Positions 8,286 through 14,693 of a stretch of 29,950 nt of DNA are shown here, one piece after another (positions within the stretch are counted from its first letter, which is position 1; every line of letters starts with the position of its first letter). The stretch is from Aulosira sp. FACHB-615. Lineage in GTDB: Bacteria; Cyanobacteriota; Cyanobacteriia; Cyanobacteriales; Nostocaceae. The stretch spans positions 1 to 29,950 of the forward strand of contig NZ_JACJSE010000050.1 of NCBI RefSeq assembly GCF_014698045.1. Reading direction: 5' to 3'. The notes beneath the pieces are model-generated. The model saw nothing but the letters and a program-made list of their open reading frames with translations. It did not search any database and was not told the DNA's origin. The position numbers were made by a program, and so were the translations under genes.

Positions 8286-8726
8286 TCAGTCTTTGCGGCC
8301 ATAGAGAAGAAATTCCCTCTCGAAATCTTTGGCTATAAACTTTTCGACAGTGGCAAGAATTGTGATTTCAGCTATGGTTAGGTCAGGCGATATCAGCATT
8401 AACAGGTCTATTTGTGGGTCAAGCTTTCGGATTCTGTAAGCGAGTTGTTTGTGTTTGGCAACAAGCTGTCTGTAATCTTGCCAACTATCGCAAGTAATCA
8501 AAATTGCTAAACCAGAAACAACCTGAAATGGGTTAAATCTCCATGCCTCATCATGTCTTCGCAAGAATTTGGCTTTGGAAAGAAGATTTTGCAATCTGCC
8601 TTGACTAAATGAATAGACAAAATTTCTAATCCATGCCTCTAAATTTTCCATTTCGGCTTGAGCAGAGGTAACATCAGAGTTCGTGGTTTTTGGATTTAAT
8701 AGATAAGGGGATTTGACTTGTTTCAT
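8286..8726 (-). CDS. Hypothetical protein, 146 residues
   Basis: I do not recognise this protein. It is predicted to be mostly helical and soluble, with LEAWIRNFVYSFSQGRLQNLL in the N-terminal half. A hydrophobic stretch QVVSGLAILITCDSW (about 68-82) follows, then a basic middle (AKHKQLAYRIRKLD) and an acidic-aromatic end. It lacks a clear signal peptide. It starts with ATG at 8726 with only a weak AGAG ribosome-binding site, and lies between the DinD-like gene and rep on the same strand. The hairpin at 8197-8218 probably ends its transcript. Its position next to the rep gene suggests a plasmid maintenance role, which is inference only. Confidence 0.6.
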   Translation of the reverse strand: MKQVKSPYLLNPKTTNSDVTSAQAEMENLEAWIRNFVYSFSQGRLQNLLSKAKFLRRHDEAWRFNPFQVVSGLAILITCDSWQDYRQLVAKHKQLAYRIRKLDPQIDLLMLISPDLTIAEITILATVEKFIAKDFEREFLLYGRKD

Positions 8727-8816
8727 GATGAATGACTCTGCTTTTAATTGACGGAAAATGGATGAAACTATGCTTGGCAGTAGAAGAAATCACTACACCT
8801 TTAACTGAGTTGCAAT

Positions 8817-9551
8817 TCACTTTTGACTAGTTGAAAAAACTTCAATCAAAATGCTTTCGGGATACAAGCCGACTCTGCCAAATCTGGGGTCATGAATGCG
8901 CTCTATTTCTATGCCCTGCTTACGACATAATGCGCTGGCTTTTCTTCCCTTAGTACTGGCTTCTTTAGCAGATATTTCCAAACCCTGAAGATTAGCGAAA
9001 CCCACGATGCTGTACTTGTGACCGGAGGGAGTATTTACTCTGTCTTGCTCAACTTCGACGGCTTTGAGCCTTTCCAAGATTTCGGCTTGCTGCTGTTGCT
9101 GTTGAATTAAACGTTGCTCTTGTTCTGCCATCTGTTGTGCGATCGCGGCGAGTAATTGTATCTGGGTCATGGCTTTTAGACCAGATTGGGTTTCAGCTTC
9201 GTGCGTTTTGACAACAAAATAACTTTGCGCTGCGGCAATTTCTGACTTTCTGGGATCGCCATTCATCGCAGTTAAATATCCGCCGTAACGAGAGAGCTTG
9301 TAATCTTGTCCTGGTCGCCCCTGACTTTTCAGGAACAACCCTGAAAAGTGCGCCTCTACGTCATTTCCCGTATTTTTACAAGCAAAAGTAGCCCTTTCAA
9401 TTACGGGTTTGAAATCGTTCCAGCGAGAATAGCCCAGTAGAGGCATTAACTCTCTAGCATTCCAATACTCTTGTCCAAAGTCATCGACATGACGAATGCT
9501 ATCAAAAGGACTACTGTTGTTTAGTTGATGAAAATTATCTAAATTAGACAT
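8817..9551 (-). CDS. DinD / BRO-N family DNA-damage-inducible-like protein
   Basis: Counted from the ATG at 9551 (MSNLDNFHQ), residues 28-120 hold the DinD/BRO-N pattern: YWNARELMPLLGYSRWNDFK, IERATFACKNTG, QDYKLSRYGGYLTAMNGDPRK and AAAQSYFVVKTHEAE. A glutamine-rich coiled segment (about 140-170) links it to a C-terminal domain (about 178-238; SIVGFANLQGLEISAKEAS ... IERIHDPRFGRVGLYP), which resembles the DNA-binding tail of phage antirepressors. DinD of E. coli is SOS-induced and inhibits RecA filaments; the role of this longer plasmid version is not known. An upstream in-frame start at 9584 exists, but the ATG at 9551 with AAAGG upstream fits better. I saw no obvious LexA box. Confidence 0.75.
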   Translation of the reverse strand: MSNLDNFHQLNNSSPFDSIRHVDDFGQEYWNARELMPLLGYSRWNDFKPVIERATFACKNTGNDVEAHFSGLFLKSQGRPGQDYKLSRYGGYLTAMNGDPRKSEIAAAQSYFVVKTHEAETQSGLKAMTQIQLLAAIAQQMAEQEQRLIQQQQQQAEILERLKAVEVEQDRVNTPSGHKYSIVGFANLQGLEISAKEASTKGRKASALCRKQGIEIERIHDPRFGRVGLYPESILIEVFSTSQK

Positions 9552-9646
9552 GACATACCTTTTGCTTAATAGTGGTAGAAGCAATTGCTAACTTTCATCA
9601 AGGTGTAATTGCTTCTGTCTACTTCTTTGGGGAAACGCTATAACAC

Positions 9647-10105
9647 CTAGACATTTACCCGCACTAAATCTTGTTCGCGCACCAAAGAAAAGCGATTGGT
9701 GGTGATGAGTGGTTGTTCAAAAGTGGGTAATGCCAACTCCACCAGATAAAACCAGGACTTCTCGATTAGCTCAATCCCCAGAATTAGCCTTTGCTTTGTA
9801 CCGTGATTGGGAATTTTCAACAGTACTCGTTCTCCCAACACGAAAGAAGGTTTTTTCAAAATCCTCGGTTGTATATTACCCGTGGCAATAATTTGATGTT
9901 TGGTTGCATAGATGAAATCATTTTTGACCTCAATAATGTAATTCCAGCAATTGCCATACCATTGCACTCCACAGCAGTAGCCGAATGTTCTGTTGTCTTT
10001 GATGTAGACTTTCTCTAACACATTGACTTCAACAGGTGGAATAGCTTGTCCCCAAGGTGGGGATAAAAACCAGCATCTTTCTAAATCTGTAATTTGTTCT
10101 GTCAT
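9647..10105 (-). CDS. Cyanobacterial hypothetical protein, possibly DUF1392
   Basis: This 152-residue protein opens with LERCWFLSPPWGQAIPPVEV and is rich in beta-strand and aromatic residues (FGYCCGVQWYGNCWNYIIEV; GERVLLKIPN; WFYLVELALPT). The opening motif reminds me of DUF1392, a family of roughly 150-residue proteins known from Anabaena/Nostoc; this is from memory. Function is unknown. Its ATG overlaps the stop of the preceding helix-turn-helix gene by 4 bp (ATGA), so the two are translationally coupled and it is the last gene of a three-gene set. Confidence 0.65.
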   Translation of the reverse strand: MTEQITDLERCWFLSPPWGQAIPPVEVNVLEKVYIKDNRTFGYCCGVQWYGNCWNYIIEVKNDFIYATKHQIIATGNIQPRILKKPSFVLGERVLLKIPNHGTKQRLILGIELIEKSWFYLVELALPTFEQPLITTNRFSLVREQDLVRVNV

Positions 10106-10356
10106 ACTGTTTTACCCAACAAATAATTAATAGCTTTGGAATCAAGAGATGAAATACGTTTTTTAATCTGATGTGGTGGGTTTTCGAGAAATTGTCTGAG
10201 ATTCCCTGGTTTGACTTGATAATATTTGGGACAACTTTGATTTGCTTTGAGCCAGCCTCTTTGAATCCAGTGGCGAACAGTTAATAAATTCAGCGAAAGA
10301 ATACTGGCGATTTGGTGACAGGTGTAATTTTCTGGATTAGTCAAAGTTTTAGTCAT
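10102..10356 (-). CDS. Small helix-turn-helix protein, second copy of a duplicated pair
   Basis: The 84 residues comprise a MerR/excisionase-like helix-turn-helix. CHQIASILSLNLLTVRHWIQ supplies the two helices, followed by RGWLKANQ, a YYQVKPGNLRQFLENPPHQI wing and a C-terminal ISSLDSKAINYLLGK tail. Almost the whole protein aligns with the C-terminal 75 residues of the gene immediately upstream, so it arose by tandem duplication. It overlaps both neighbours by 4 bp (ATGA at each junction). Such proteins may regulate the operon or take part in plasmid excision or integration; the sequence does not say which. Confidence 0.8.
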   Translation of the reverse strand: MTKTLTNPENYTCHQIASILSLNLLTVRHWIQRGWLKANQSCPKYYQVKPGNLRQFLENPPHQIKKRISSLDSKAINYLLGKTV

Positions 10357-10751
10357 AATTTCTTCCCCACAAGATAGTTAATGGCTTCAGGCTCAAGAGA
10401 GGCAATGCGCTCTTTAATTTGATGTGGTGGATTGTCTAGAAACTCTTTGAGATGCCAAGTTCTGATTTGGTAACAGCTTGCAGAACGCTTGTTAGCTTTG
10501 AGCCATCCGCGCTTGATCCAACGACAGAGAGTAGATAAACTCAAGCAAAGGACGTTGGCAATTTCTTGGCAGCTATAGTTATCAAGTGTGGGGCGTGTAG
10601 AATAACCCAAACGATTTAACTTCAGCTTAATTGCCATAGTTGAGCGATGATAACCTTGCTTTTTTAACATCCTGGCTATCTGCTCTTTGGTGTAAAAATC
10701 AGCCTTTTCTTCAAGAATGGCAATCTCTTCTTTAGACCATTTAGCACTCAT
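10353..10751 (-). CDS. Two-domain helix-turn-helix DNA-binding protein
   Basis: Residues 1-52 form a first helix-turn-helix of Myb/SANT or GcrA-like type (WSKEEIAILEEKADFYTKEQ, then RSTMAIKLKLNRLGY). Residues 57-132 form a MerR/excisionase-like domain (CQEIANVLCLSLSTLCRWIKR, RGWLKAN, YQIRTWHLKEFLDNPPHQIK). The latter is repeated as a separate protein in the next gene. It is the first gene of a coupled set running to 9647. The role is probably as a DNA-binding regulator on the plasmid; the target is unknown. Confidence 0.8.
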   Translation of the reverse strand: MSAKWSKEEIAILEEKADFYTKEQIARMLKKQGYHRSTMAIKLKLNRLGYSTRPTLDNYSCQEIANVLCLSLSTLCRWIKRGWLKANKRSASCYQIRTWHLKEFLDNPPHQIKERIASLEPEAINYLVGKKL

Positions 10752-10812
10752 TTTATTACCTCCAACTTTTCATCTCAACAAGAGAAAAAGTGTTGTGAGA
10801 ATATTAGGTTGT

Positions 10813-11013
10813 TTATGTTGCTTGAACTTCGTTAACAATTCGTGCGCTGATTGATTCAAAATCAACTTGAAAAATATTCAAATCAGTCTGCATTTGACCA
10901 CTGTTGTAAAGGTCTAATATCTGCTGTTTGATAACTTCTTTAGTTAACTCATCTGGTAGTTCAATGTGAGCTTCGCTTGTGATTTTTTCGACTACTGTGA
11001 CAATGACTTTCAT
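10813..11013 (-). CDS. Hypothetical protein, 66 residues
   Basis: Small acidic protein with an amphipathic pattern: MKVIVTVVEKITSEAHIELP, then DELTKEVIKQQILDLYNSGQ and VDFESISARIVNEV. The start looks like a beta strand followed by two helices. An AGGG ribosome-binding site lies upstream of the ATG. I do not recognise a family. Coding is supported by the good start, the gene-like composition and its place in a run of same-strand plasmid genes. Confidence 0.6.
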   Translation of the reverse strand: MKVIVTVVEKITSEAHIELPDELTKEVIKQQILDLYNSGQMQTDLNIFQVDFESISARIVNEVQAT

Positions 11014-11124
11014 GCGATAACCCTGTATAGTTAATCGAGGTAGATAGGAATAAAAAGAGACATGGGTGCAGAATGTAAAATTTGAGGGTGATGTATTTTT
11101 ACTCCTGCCCCAAGTCTTTTTTCC

Positions 11125-11190
11125 TTATTTCAAGCTGCTCCAGCCTTTGACGCTCATAGATATTAGACCTAGTTTGATTTCGTTACTCAT
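11125..11190 (-). CDS. Candidate micro-ORF of 21 residues with a strong ribosome-binding site
   Basis: In the 289-bp gap 11014-11302, the minus strand holds GGAGG followed about 8 bases later by ATG (11190). It encodes MSNEIKLGLISMSVKGWSSL and a final lysine before TAA at 11125. The ribosome-binding site is among the best in this window. Whether the peptide is made and used is unknown. The rest of the gap shows nothing clear. Confidence 0.3.
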   Translation of the reverse strand: MSNEIKLGLISMSVKGWSSLK

Positions 11191-11302
11191 TCCTTAACCT
11201 CCAAACTTACGGAATATGTAATAATTGGTTTGTCGTAAAAAGATGTACTTAATTCTCTTAGCAATTGCCTGAATGCAAATCCTTGTTCAGGCAATTTCTT
11301 CC

Positions 11303-11500
11303 TCAATCTAAACTCTCAGTTAAAACTAAAGGCTGTTGATTATCTTCTAGTTCGCATTTCAAATATGAAAGTGCTGTTTGAGCATCACCTATTGTTAAGT
11401 CTGGTTGATAATCAAGTGCTTGGTAATCGGTATGTTTTTCGATTTGAGTTATCAAGTATTGGGCAGATTCAACTAATAGCAATAAATCTGGTAAATCCAT
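11303..11500 (-). CDS. Hypothetical protein, 65 residues
   Basis: Small acidic helical protein (MDLPDLLLLVESAQYLITQI, ending in LKCELEDNQQPLVLTESLD). A purine-rich AGAGAG precedes the ATG at 11500. I do not recognise it. It follows the 65-residue gene at 11522-11719 in the same direction by 21 bp, so it is probably part of that transcript. Confidence 0.55.
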   Translation of the reverse strand: MDLPDLLLLVESAQYLITQIEKHTDYQALDYQPDLTIGDAQTALSYLKCELEDNQQPLVLTESLD

Positions 11501-11521
11501 TTGAGTTTCTCTCTTCTGGAA

Positions 11522-11719
11522 CTAAAATTTCTCGACAACTGCCAACAAAAAGCCGTGACCAGTGTTCTTGATTTGTGCCTGTTTCTTGTCAAGCAAGTAT
11601 TGAATGATTGTGTTAGAAAACTGGATCTGGTGTAGAGGAATAGCACCACCAGAGCCTTTGAGCGATCGCAGTAGTCTGGCAGCAGTTCGTTCTACGTAAT
11701 AATCGACAACTTTAGCCAT
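11522..11719 (-). CDS. Hypothetical protein, 65 residues, coupled to upstream gene
   Basis: A basic protein (MAKVVDYYVERTAARLLRSL, HQIQFSNTIIQYLLDKKQAQ). The start is well supported: AGGAGG lies 8 bases before the ATG at 11719, inside the last codons of the upstream gene, giving an 8-bp overlap. The pattern RLLRSLKGSGGAIP suggests a small nucleic-acid-binding fold, but that is only a guess. Family unknown. Confidence 0.6.
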   Translation of the reverse strand: MAKVVDYYVERTAARLLRSLKGSGGAIPLHQIQFSNTIIQYLLDKKQAQIKNTGHGFLLAVVEKF

Positions 11720-12038
11720 CAGTTGAACCTCCTGTGATAGCTACTAGTTGCTGTTGAAGTGCTTTAATTTGCTGTTGATGTTCGTCAATTTCTGCTTGTA
11801 ATTTTTGCTGTACCTCTGCAATAGATAGTGTTTGGAGTTGGTCGTCAAAGTAATACCTAATCTCATCGCAACCGTCATCAGGCATAACAGCGTAACGCCA
11901 ACCGTGACCGTACTCGTGGGCTAATGGGGTGTTGGGGAGGTAGTACTCCATGCCAAGGATGATGCCCTGTTGTGTGCGATCGCCAAAGGTAAAGCGGGGA
12001 TAGTCCCAGTTTTGAGGAATATTGATTGTGGGTTGCAT
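11712..12038 (-). CDS. Hypothetical protein, 108 residues, with C-terminal coiled coil
   Basis: The first 65 residues are beta-rich and aromatic (NIPQNWDYPRFTFGDRTQQG, MEYYLPNTPLAHEYGHGWRY). The C-terminus is a predicted coiled coil (VQQKLQAEIDEHQQQIKALQ). HEYGH resembles half of a zinc-protease motif (HExxH would need two residues between E and the second H and does fit as H-E-Y-G-H). However, the surrounding sequence does not look like a metalloprotease, and I would not call it one. It overlaps the next gene by 8 bp. Function unknown. Confidence 0.65.
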   Translation of the reverse strand: MQPTINIPQNWDYPRFTFGDRTQQGIILGMEYYLPNTPLAHEYGHGWRYAVMPDDGCDEIRYYFDDQLQTLSIAEVQQKLQAEIDEHQQQIKALQQQLVAITGGSTDG

Positions 12039-12132
12039 AATTGTGTTGGTGAATGAAGTGATTGGTGAGGAAGTAGGACAGAATTACTGAGGTCTGTCCC
12101 GAATGTAGATAGTGATATTTGAAACTAATACT

Positions 12133-13122
12133 CTATGCTGCAACTAATTCTGATACTGGCTCATACTCCCGTAGCCGTTGCCAGTCTTGGGCAGTTAACA
12201 TTTCAAACGGTTGGTCTAGCAATTGTTCGCAGTCGCTTAACACCAACAGCGATCGCACAGCATCAAACACTGAATCAGAATACTGCTGACCAGAACAGCC
12301 TTTGATAACCCACCAATTCCCGTTGGTGTACCCGACTTCGCCCAGTTTTACGTCGCCTTTGTAAATACCGTCATCCAGTGGTTCAAAGCCGTACTTTTGG
12401 CACTCGTTGAAAATATGTGCCATTGTTCGGTTATCAGTGCATGGTTCCTCGAATGGTTCTTGTACGGGGAGAGTGCCAGCTTGATACTGCTGTTTGATAT
12501 AGCTGTGACACCGTGCTGGGGTGATGTCTCTGAAGATTTCCAAGTCGTTGATGATTACCTGCCAGTAGGGGTTTTGGTGGTTGTCGTGGTTGTAGGTTAT
12601 GCTGGCAATCAACTCACCGCCTACCAAAGCCTCTTGGTCGAAGAAACAGACTTCGGAAATAAAGGGAACTTCTGGTACATCTGCGCTAGGTTGAGGGTTC
12701 AGGCTTCCGTCTTTGTAGTGCCAGTTAATGTAGCGGTGACACTGAGCTTGGGTGCTGTGGCGGAAAACCTCTTCGCCGTTGACCATTACCACCCAGCGTT
12801 GTGTGATAAAGTCGCTGTAATCGTAGCTGATGTACGCCACAAGCCATTTGCCAGCGTAAATTTCAAAATGGTGATCGTTGATCTCGACGGTGGTGAATTC
12901 GGAGGCTATTGCTTCGGCTTGGGTTGCGAGGTGGCTGTTGAGTTCGGACTGGGCGATTTTTTGGATCTTATTTGCTTGGTACTGTGTGATCGCTCTAATC
13001 CATGATTCTCTGCGGCGTTTGTCCTGTACCGCTACTGTACAGCCGATTTCGGCATACGTTTGTCTCAGCTGCTCTATGGTTTTCTGTTGCAGCTGTTGTT
13101 GGCTGAAGGTTACGTGTGTCAT
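12133..13122 (-). CDS. Plasmid protein with two internal repeats (329 residues), unknown function
   Basis: The N-terminus (about 1-70) is helical and basic (QLQQKTIEQLRQTYAEIG, DKRRRESWIRAITQY), possibly DNA-binding and SAP-like, followed by AQSELNSHLATQAEAIA. Two similar beta-rich repeats follow, each with a W-V/Q-V-x-V/I-N strand and an EVFRHSTQAQCHRYI- or EIFRDITPARCHSYI-type helix (about 105-135 and 185-215). A C-terminal domain has CQKYGF and GEVGYTNGNWWVIKG. The ATG at 13122 has AGGGAA upstream and a hairpin 35 bp further up. The N-terminal block and C-terminal domain recur in the 197-residue protein at 27661-28254. Seen repeatedly on cyanobacterial plasmids as far as I recall; function unknown. 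Confidence 0.75.
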   Translation of the reverse strand: MTHVTFSQQQLQQKTIEQLRQTYAEIGCTVAVQDKRRRESWIRAITQYQANKIQKIAQSELNSHLATQAEAIASEFTTVEINDHHFEIYAGKWLVAYISYDYSDFITQRWVVMVNGEEVFRHSTQAQCHRYINWHYKDGSLNPQPSADVPEVPFISEVCFFDQEALVGGELIASITYNHDNHQNPYWQVIINDLEIFRDITPARCHSYIKQQYQAGTLPVQEPFEEPCTDNRTMAHIFNECQKYGFEPLDDGIYKGDVKLGEVGYTNGNWWVIKGCSGQQYSDSVFDAVRSLLVLSDCEQLLDQPFEMLTAQDWQRLREYEPVSELVAA

Positions 13123-13156
13123 GATTAAGATTCCCTGTACGAGTGTATGGGTTTTT

Positions 13157-13200
13157 CAAAAGGCGATCGCAGACTTTCCACGGTACGGCGGTCGCTTTTG
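13157..13200. promoter_or_regulatory. HIP1-containing hairpin upstream of the 329-residue gene
   Basis: CAAAAGGCGATCGC at 13157-13170 pairs with GCGGTCGCTTTTG at 13188-13200, with one bulged G and one G-T wobble. It lies 35 bp before the start codon on the minus strand. A closely similar hairpin occupies the same place before the paralogous gene (28277-28325). Likely an RNA leader element or protein-binding site. Confidence 0.5.
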
Positions 13201-13302
13201 GTTTGGATGAGTACAAGAGCGTTGTGTTACTAGCACTGCGCTCTTTTGCTTTGAGCTTGTCTCTCATTCCAGTTCAGCAAAGCTGAAACTCATACTTATT
13301 AA

Positions 13303-13343
13303 TTTACTAGTGTCACTTATAAAAATCAAGTGGTGCTTATAAA
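13303..13343. promoter_or_regulatory. Operator-like inverted repeat at the 3' end of the XRE gene
   Basis: TTTACTAGTGTCACTT (13303-13318) and AAGTGGTGCTTATAAA (13328-13343) form an imperfect inverted repeat (11 of 16 positions). The left arm matches the site before the XRE gene at 13632-13647 in 15 of 16 positions. A third half-site, TTACTAGCACT, lies at 13227-13237. These are probably binding sites of the XRE protein. Confidence 0.5.
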
Positions 13344-13622
13344 TTATTGAGATATTATTTTAGGAGAACCAAAAATTTCTTGTACATCATGCCCAAGTAC
13401 CTGACAAATATACCTCAGCAATTGAAAAGACACGTTTTGCGGTGCTTTTGGCATATTAGGATTCTCCAAAAGCTGAATATATTGCTGAGAAACTCTATAA
13501 TCAAACTGAGCTTGAATTTCCTCAGCAAGAGAACGCCTAGAAACCTTTCCACGCATTTGCTTCAACTTTTCTCCAAAAGCTGGTTTCCACGCGACAGTAG
13601 TAATTAAATCTAATTCCAACAT
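13344..13622 (-). CDS. XRE-family transcriptional regulator
   Basis: A 92-residue protein counted from the ATG at 13622 (MLELDLITTVAWKPAFGEKL). The helix-turn-helix of the XRE/Cro type spans about 20-60: KQMRGKVSRRSLAEEIQAQF, YRVSQQYIQLLENPN and QLLRYICQVLG. An ATG at 13658 would add 12 residues, but these would be encoded inside the inverted-repeat operator, so the inner start is preferred. The gene is flanked upstream (13632-13687) and downstream (13303-13343) by copies of the same inverted repeat, which points to autoregulation and control of neighbours. No toxin partner is adjacent. Confidence 0.8.
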   Translation of the reverse strand: MLELDLITTVAWKPAFGEKLKQMRGKVSRRSLAEEIQAQFDYRVSQQYIQLLENPNMPKAPQNVSFQLLRYICQVLGHDVQEIFGSPKIISQ

Positions 13623-13631
13623 AATATATTC

Positions 13632-13687
13632 TTTACTAGTGCCACTTGACGTACTCATAATATAATTGATAAAGTGATGCTAGTAAA
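13632..13687. promoter_or_regulatory. Inverted repeat operator upstream of the XRE gene
   Basis: TTTACTAGTGCCACTT (13632-13647) and AAGTGATGCTAGTAAA (13672-13687) match as inverted arms at 13 of 16 positions. The arms sit 10-65 bp before the preferred ATG of the XRE gene. TTGACG at 13646-13651 followed by AT-rich DNA could also serve as a plus-strand promoter. Confidence 0.6.
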
Positions 13688-13761
13688 GAGTAAATCACTC
13701 ATAGTAAAAGCTTTCCAGTATTTGGTAAAGCTGTACTTTTAGTTGCGATTACCTCACAACT

Positions 13762-13800
13762 AAAAGCGATCGCCCGATGTGAAGTTGTGCGATCGCTTTT
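13762..13800. promoter_or_regulatory. Perfect hairpin made of two HIP1 octamers
   Basis: AAAAGCGATCGC (13762-13773) and GCGATCGCTTTT (13789-13800) form a perfect 12-bp stem with a 15-base loop. On the plus strand it ends in four T, like a terminator. There is no plus-strand gene immediately before it, so it may instead be a regulatory or recombination-related structure. Confidence 0.55.
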
Positions 13801-13844
13801 GCAACGAATGTCTAGGGTGTGACCTGGATGCGCGTTGGCAGATG

Positions 13845-13899
13845 AAATAGGTACAGTACTTATTTAATAGGTACTCATAGGATGATTAGTACCTATTAA
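13845..13899. repeat. Three TAGGTAC repeats in direct and inverted order
   Basis: AAATAGGTAC lies at 13845-13854, TTAATAGGTAC at 13864-13874, and the inverse GTACCTATTAA at 13889-13899. The last two form a perfect 11-bp inverted repeat. They lie about 55-105 bp before the small ORF at 13952. Probable regulator-binding sites; iterons are an alternative. Confidence 0.5.
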
Positions 13900-13951
13900 T
13901 AAAGGATGAGTAGACATACAAAAATTCTTATTTTAAAAGGGCTTCGTAGAG

Positions 13952-14116
13952 GTGACAAATCCACAAACTTTACAAACAGCAATCAACGCTGCAACTAACG
14001 CCCACACGGGACTACACCAAGCCATTCATGAATTGCGGCATGGGTCAGTTAACGAAGCGAAGCAACTGGTGGCGCGACAAATTGCGGTGCTGGCAAATGT
14101 ACTGATGGTGTTGTAA
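13952..14116 (+). CDS. Small hypothetical protein, 54 residues
   Basis: A GTG start is followed by TNPQTLQTAINAATNAHTGL, then HQAIHELRHGSVNEAKQLVA and RQIAVLANVLMVL. The protein is helical and alanine-rich. A GTAGAGG-like purine stretch just before the GTG could act as ribosome-binding site. A decayed second copy of its first half follows within 30 bp, which supports the idea that the frame was once selected as protein. Family not recognised. Confidence 0.45.
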   Translation: MTNPQTLQTAINAATNAHTGLHQAIHELRHGSVNEAKQLVARQIAVLANVLMVL

Positions 14117-14145
14117 GGCTAGTTAACGTGAGTTTGCTGTAGTAC

Positions 14146-14271
14146 CTACAAACAGCGATTGCCTACGCAGGGATGACGGATGACCACACAGGATTGCACC
14201 AAGCAATTCATCAGATACTGCACGGTTTGGTTCCTGAAGTGAGGTATTGCAGATGTCTATTCTTTTGGTAA
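14146..14271 (+). pseudogene. Decayed duplicate of the preceding small ORF
   Basis: The frame opens after a TAG at 14140-14142 and encodes LQTAIAYAGMTDDHTGLHQA followed by IHQILHGLVPEV. This matches LQTAIN...HTGLHQAIHELRHGSVNEA of the upstream ORF, then diverges and stops at 14269-14271. There is no good start upstream of the similarity; an internal ATG at 14173 would give 32 residues. Confidence 0.5.
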
Positions 14272-14693
14272 CAGACTAAGTGATGCGTAAAATGCTGTTA
14301 AATTGAAAAATTTATGAACAAATATTACTATTTTTTAGCAAAAAATTCTAAGTAAAAATTTCACTGTAAACGCTTAAATGAATACTGGATAAGGAAAAGG
14401 TAAATATTTTACTACACAGCTTTGATTTTTGTAAGAACAAGTACTATCGTAAATCTACTGGGACTGATATTATTCTTTTCAATGCTTTTCTGTGTATAAC
14501 TGCTGTAAAATGTAGTTTCTTTATTTTGATTAAAAACTCTACTCACGACTACTAAATTTGAATTTATGTAGCCTGTTACTTGCTGGCAGGATAAATAAGT
14601 AGTTCATTAATAGTAGTAAAGATGTAAAGTCATGAGCTAATTTGTGTTCCCTTCTTGGTTTTTAAAATGGCTTAATTGGGGAATTATTTTAAT
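14272..14693. other. AT-rich intergenic leader of the exoprotein operon
   Basis: About 420 bp without a credible gene, very rich in A and T. It should hold the promoter of the plus-strand operon that starts at 14694. I could not find a convincing -35/-10 pair or a strong hairpin. The last part (GGGGAATTATTTTAAT before the ATG) supplies the ribosome-binding site. Confidence 0.5.

Noticed and set aside
11712..12038. HEYGH in the 108-residue protein as a zinc metalloprotease motif
   Set aside because: The five residues fit HExxH, but the protein is small, lacks a third ligand in a usual place, and the stretch is not in a helix-like context.
12397..13005. 202-residue plus-strand open frame opposite the 329-residue gene
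   Set aside because: Valine-rich antisense shadow of a gene with well-supported start, repeats and a paralogue.
12995..13267. 90-residue open frame on the minus strand overlapping the start of the 329-residue gene
   Set aside because: It overlaps a better gene and its hairpin leader, has low-complexity composition and no recognisable motif.
13344..13658. XRE protein as antitoxin of a toxin-antitoxin pair
   Set aside because: No toxin-like gene is adjacent on either side; the flanking operators fit a lone autoregulated repressor better.
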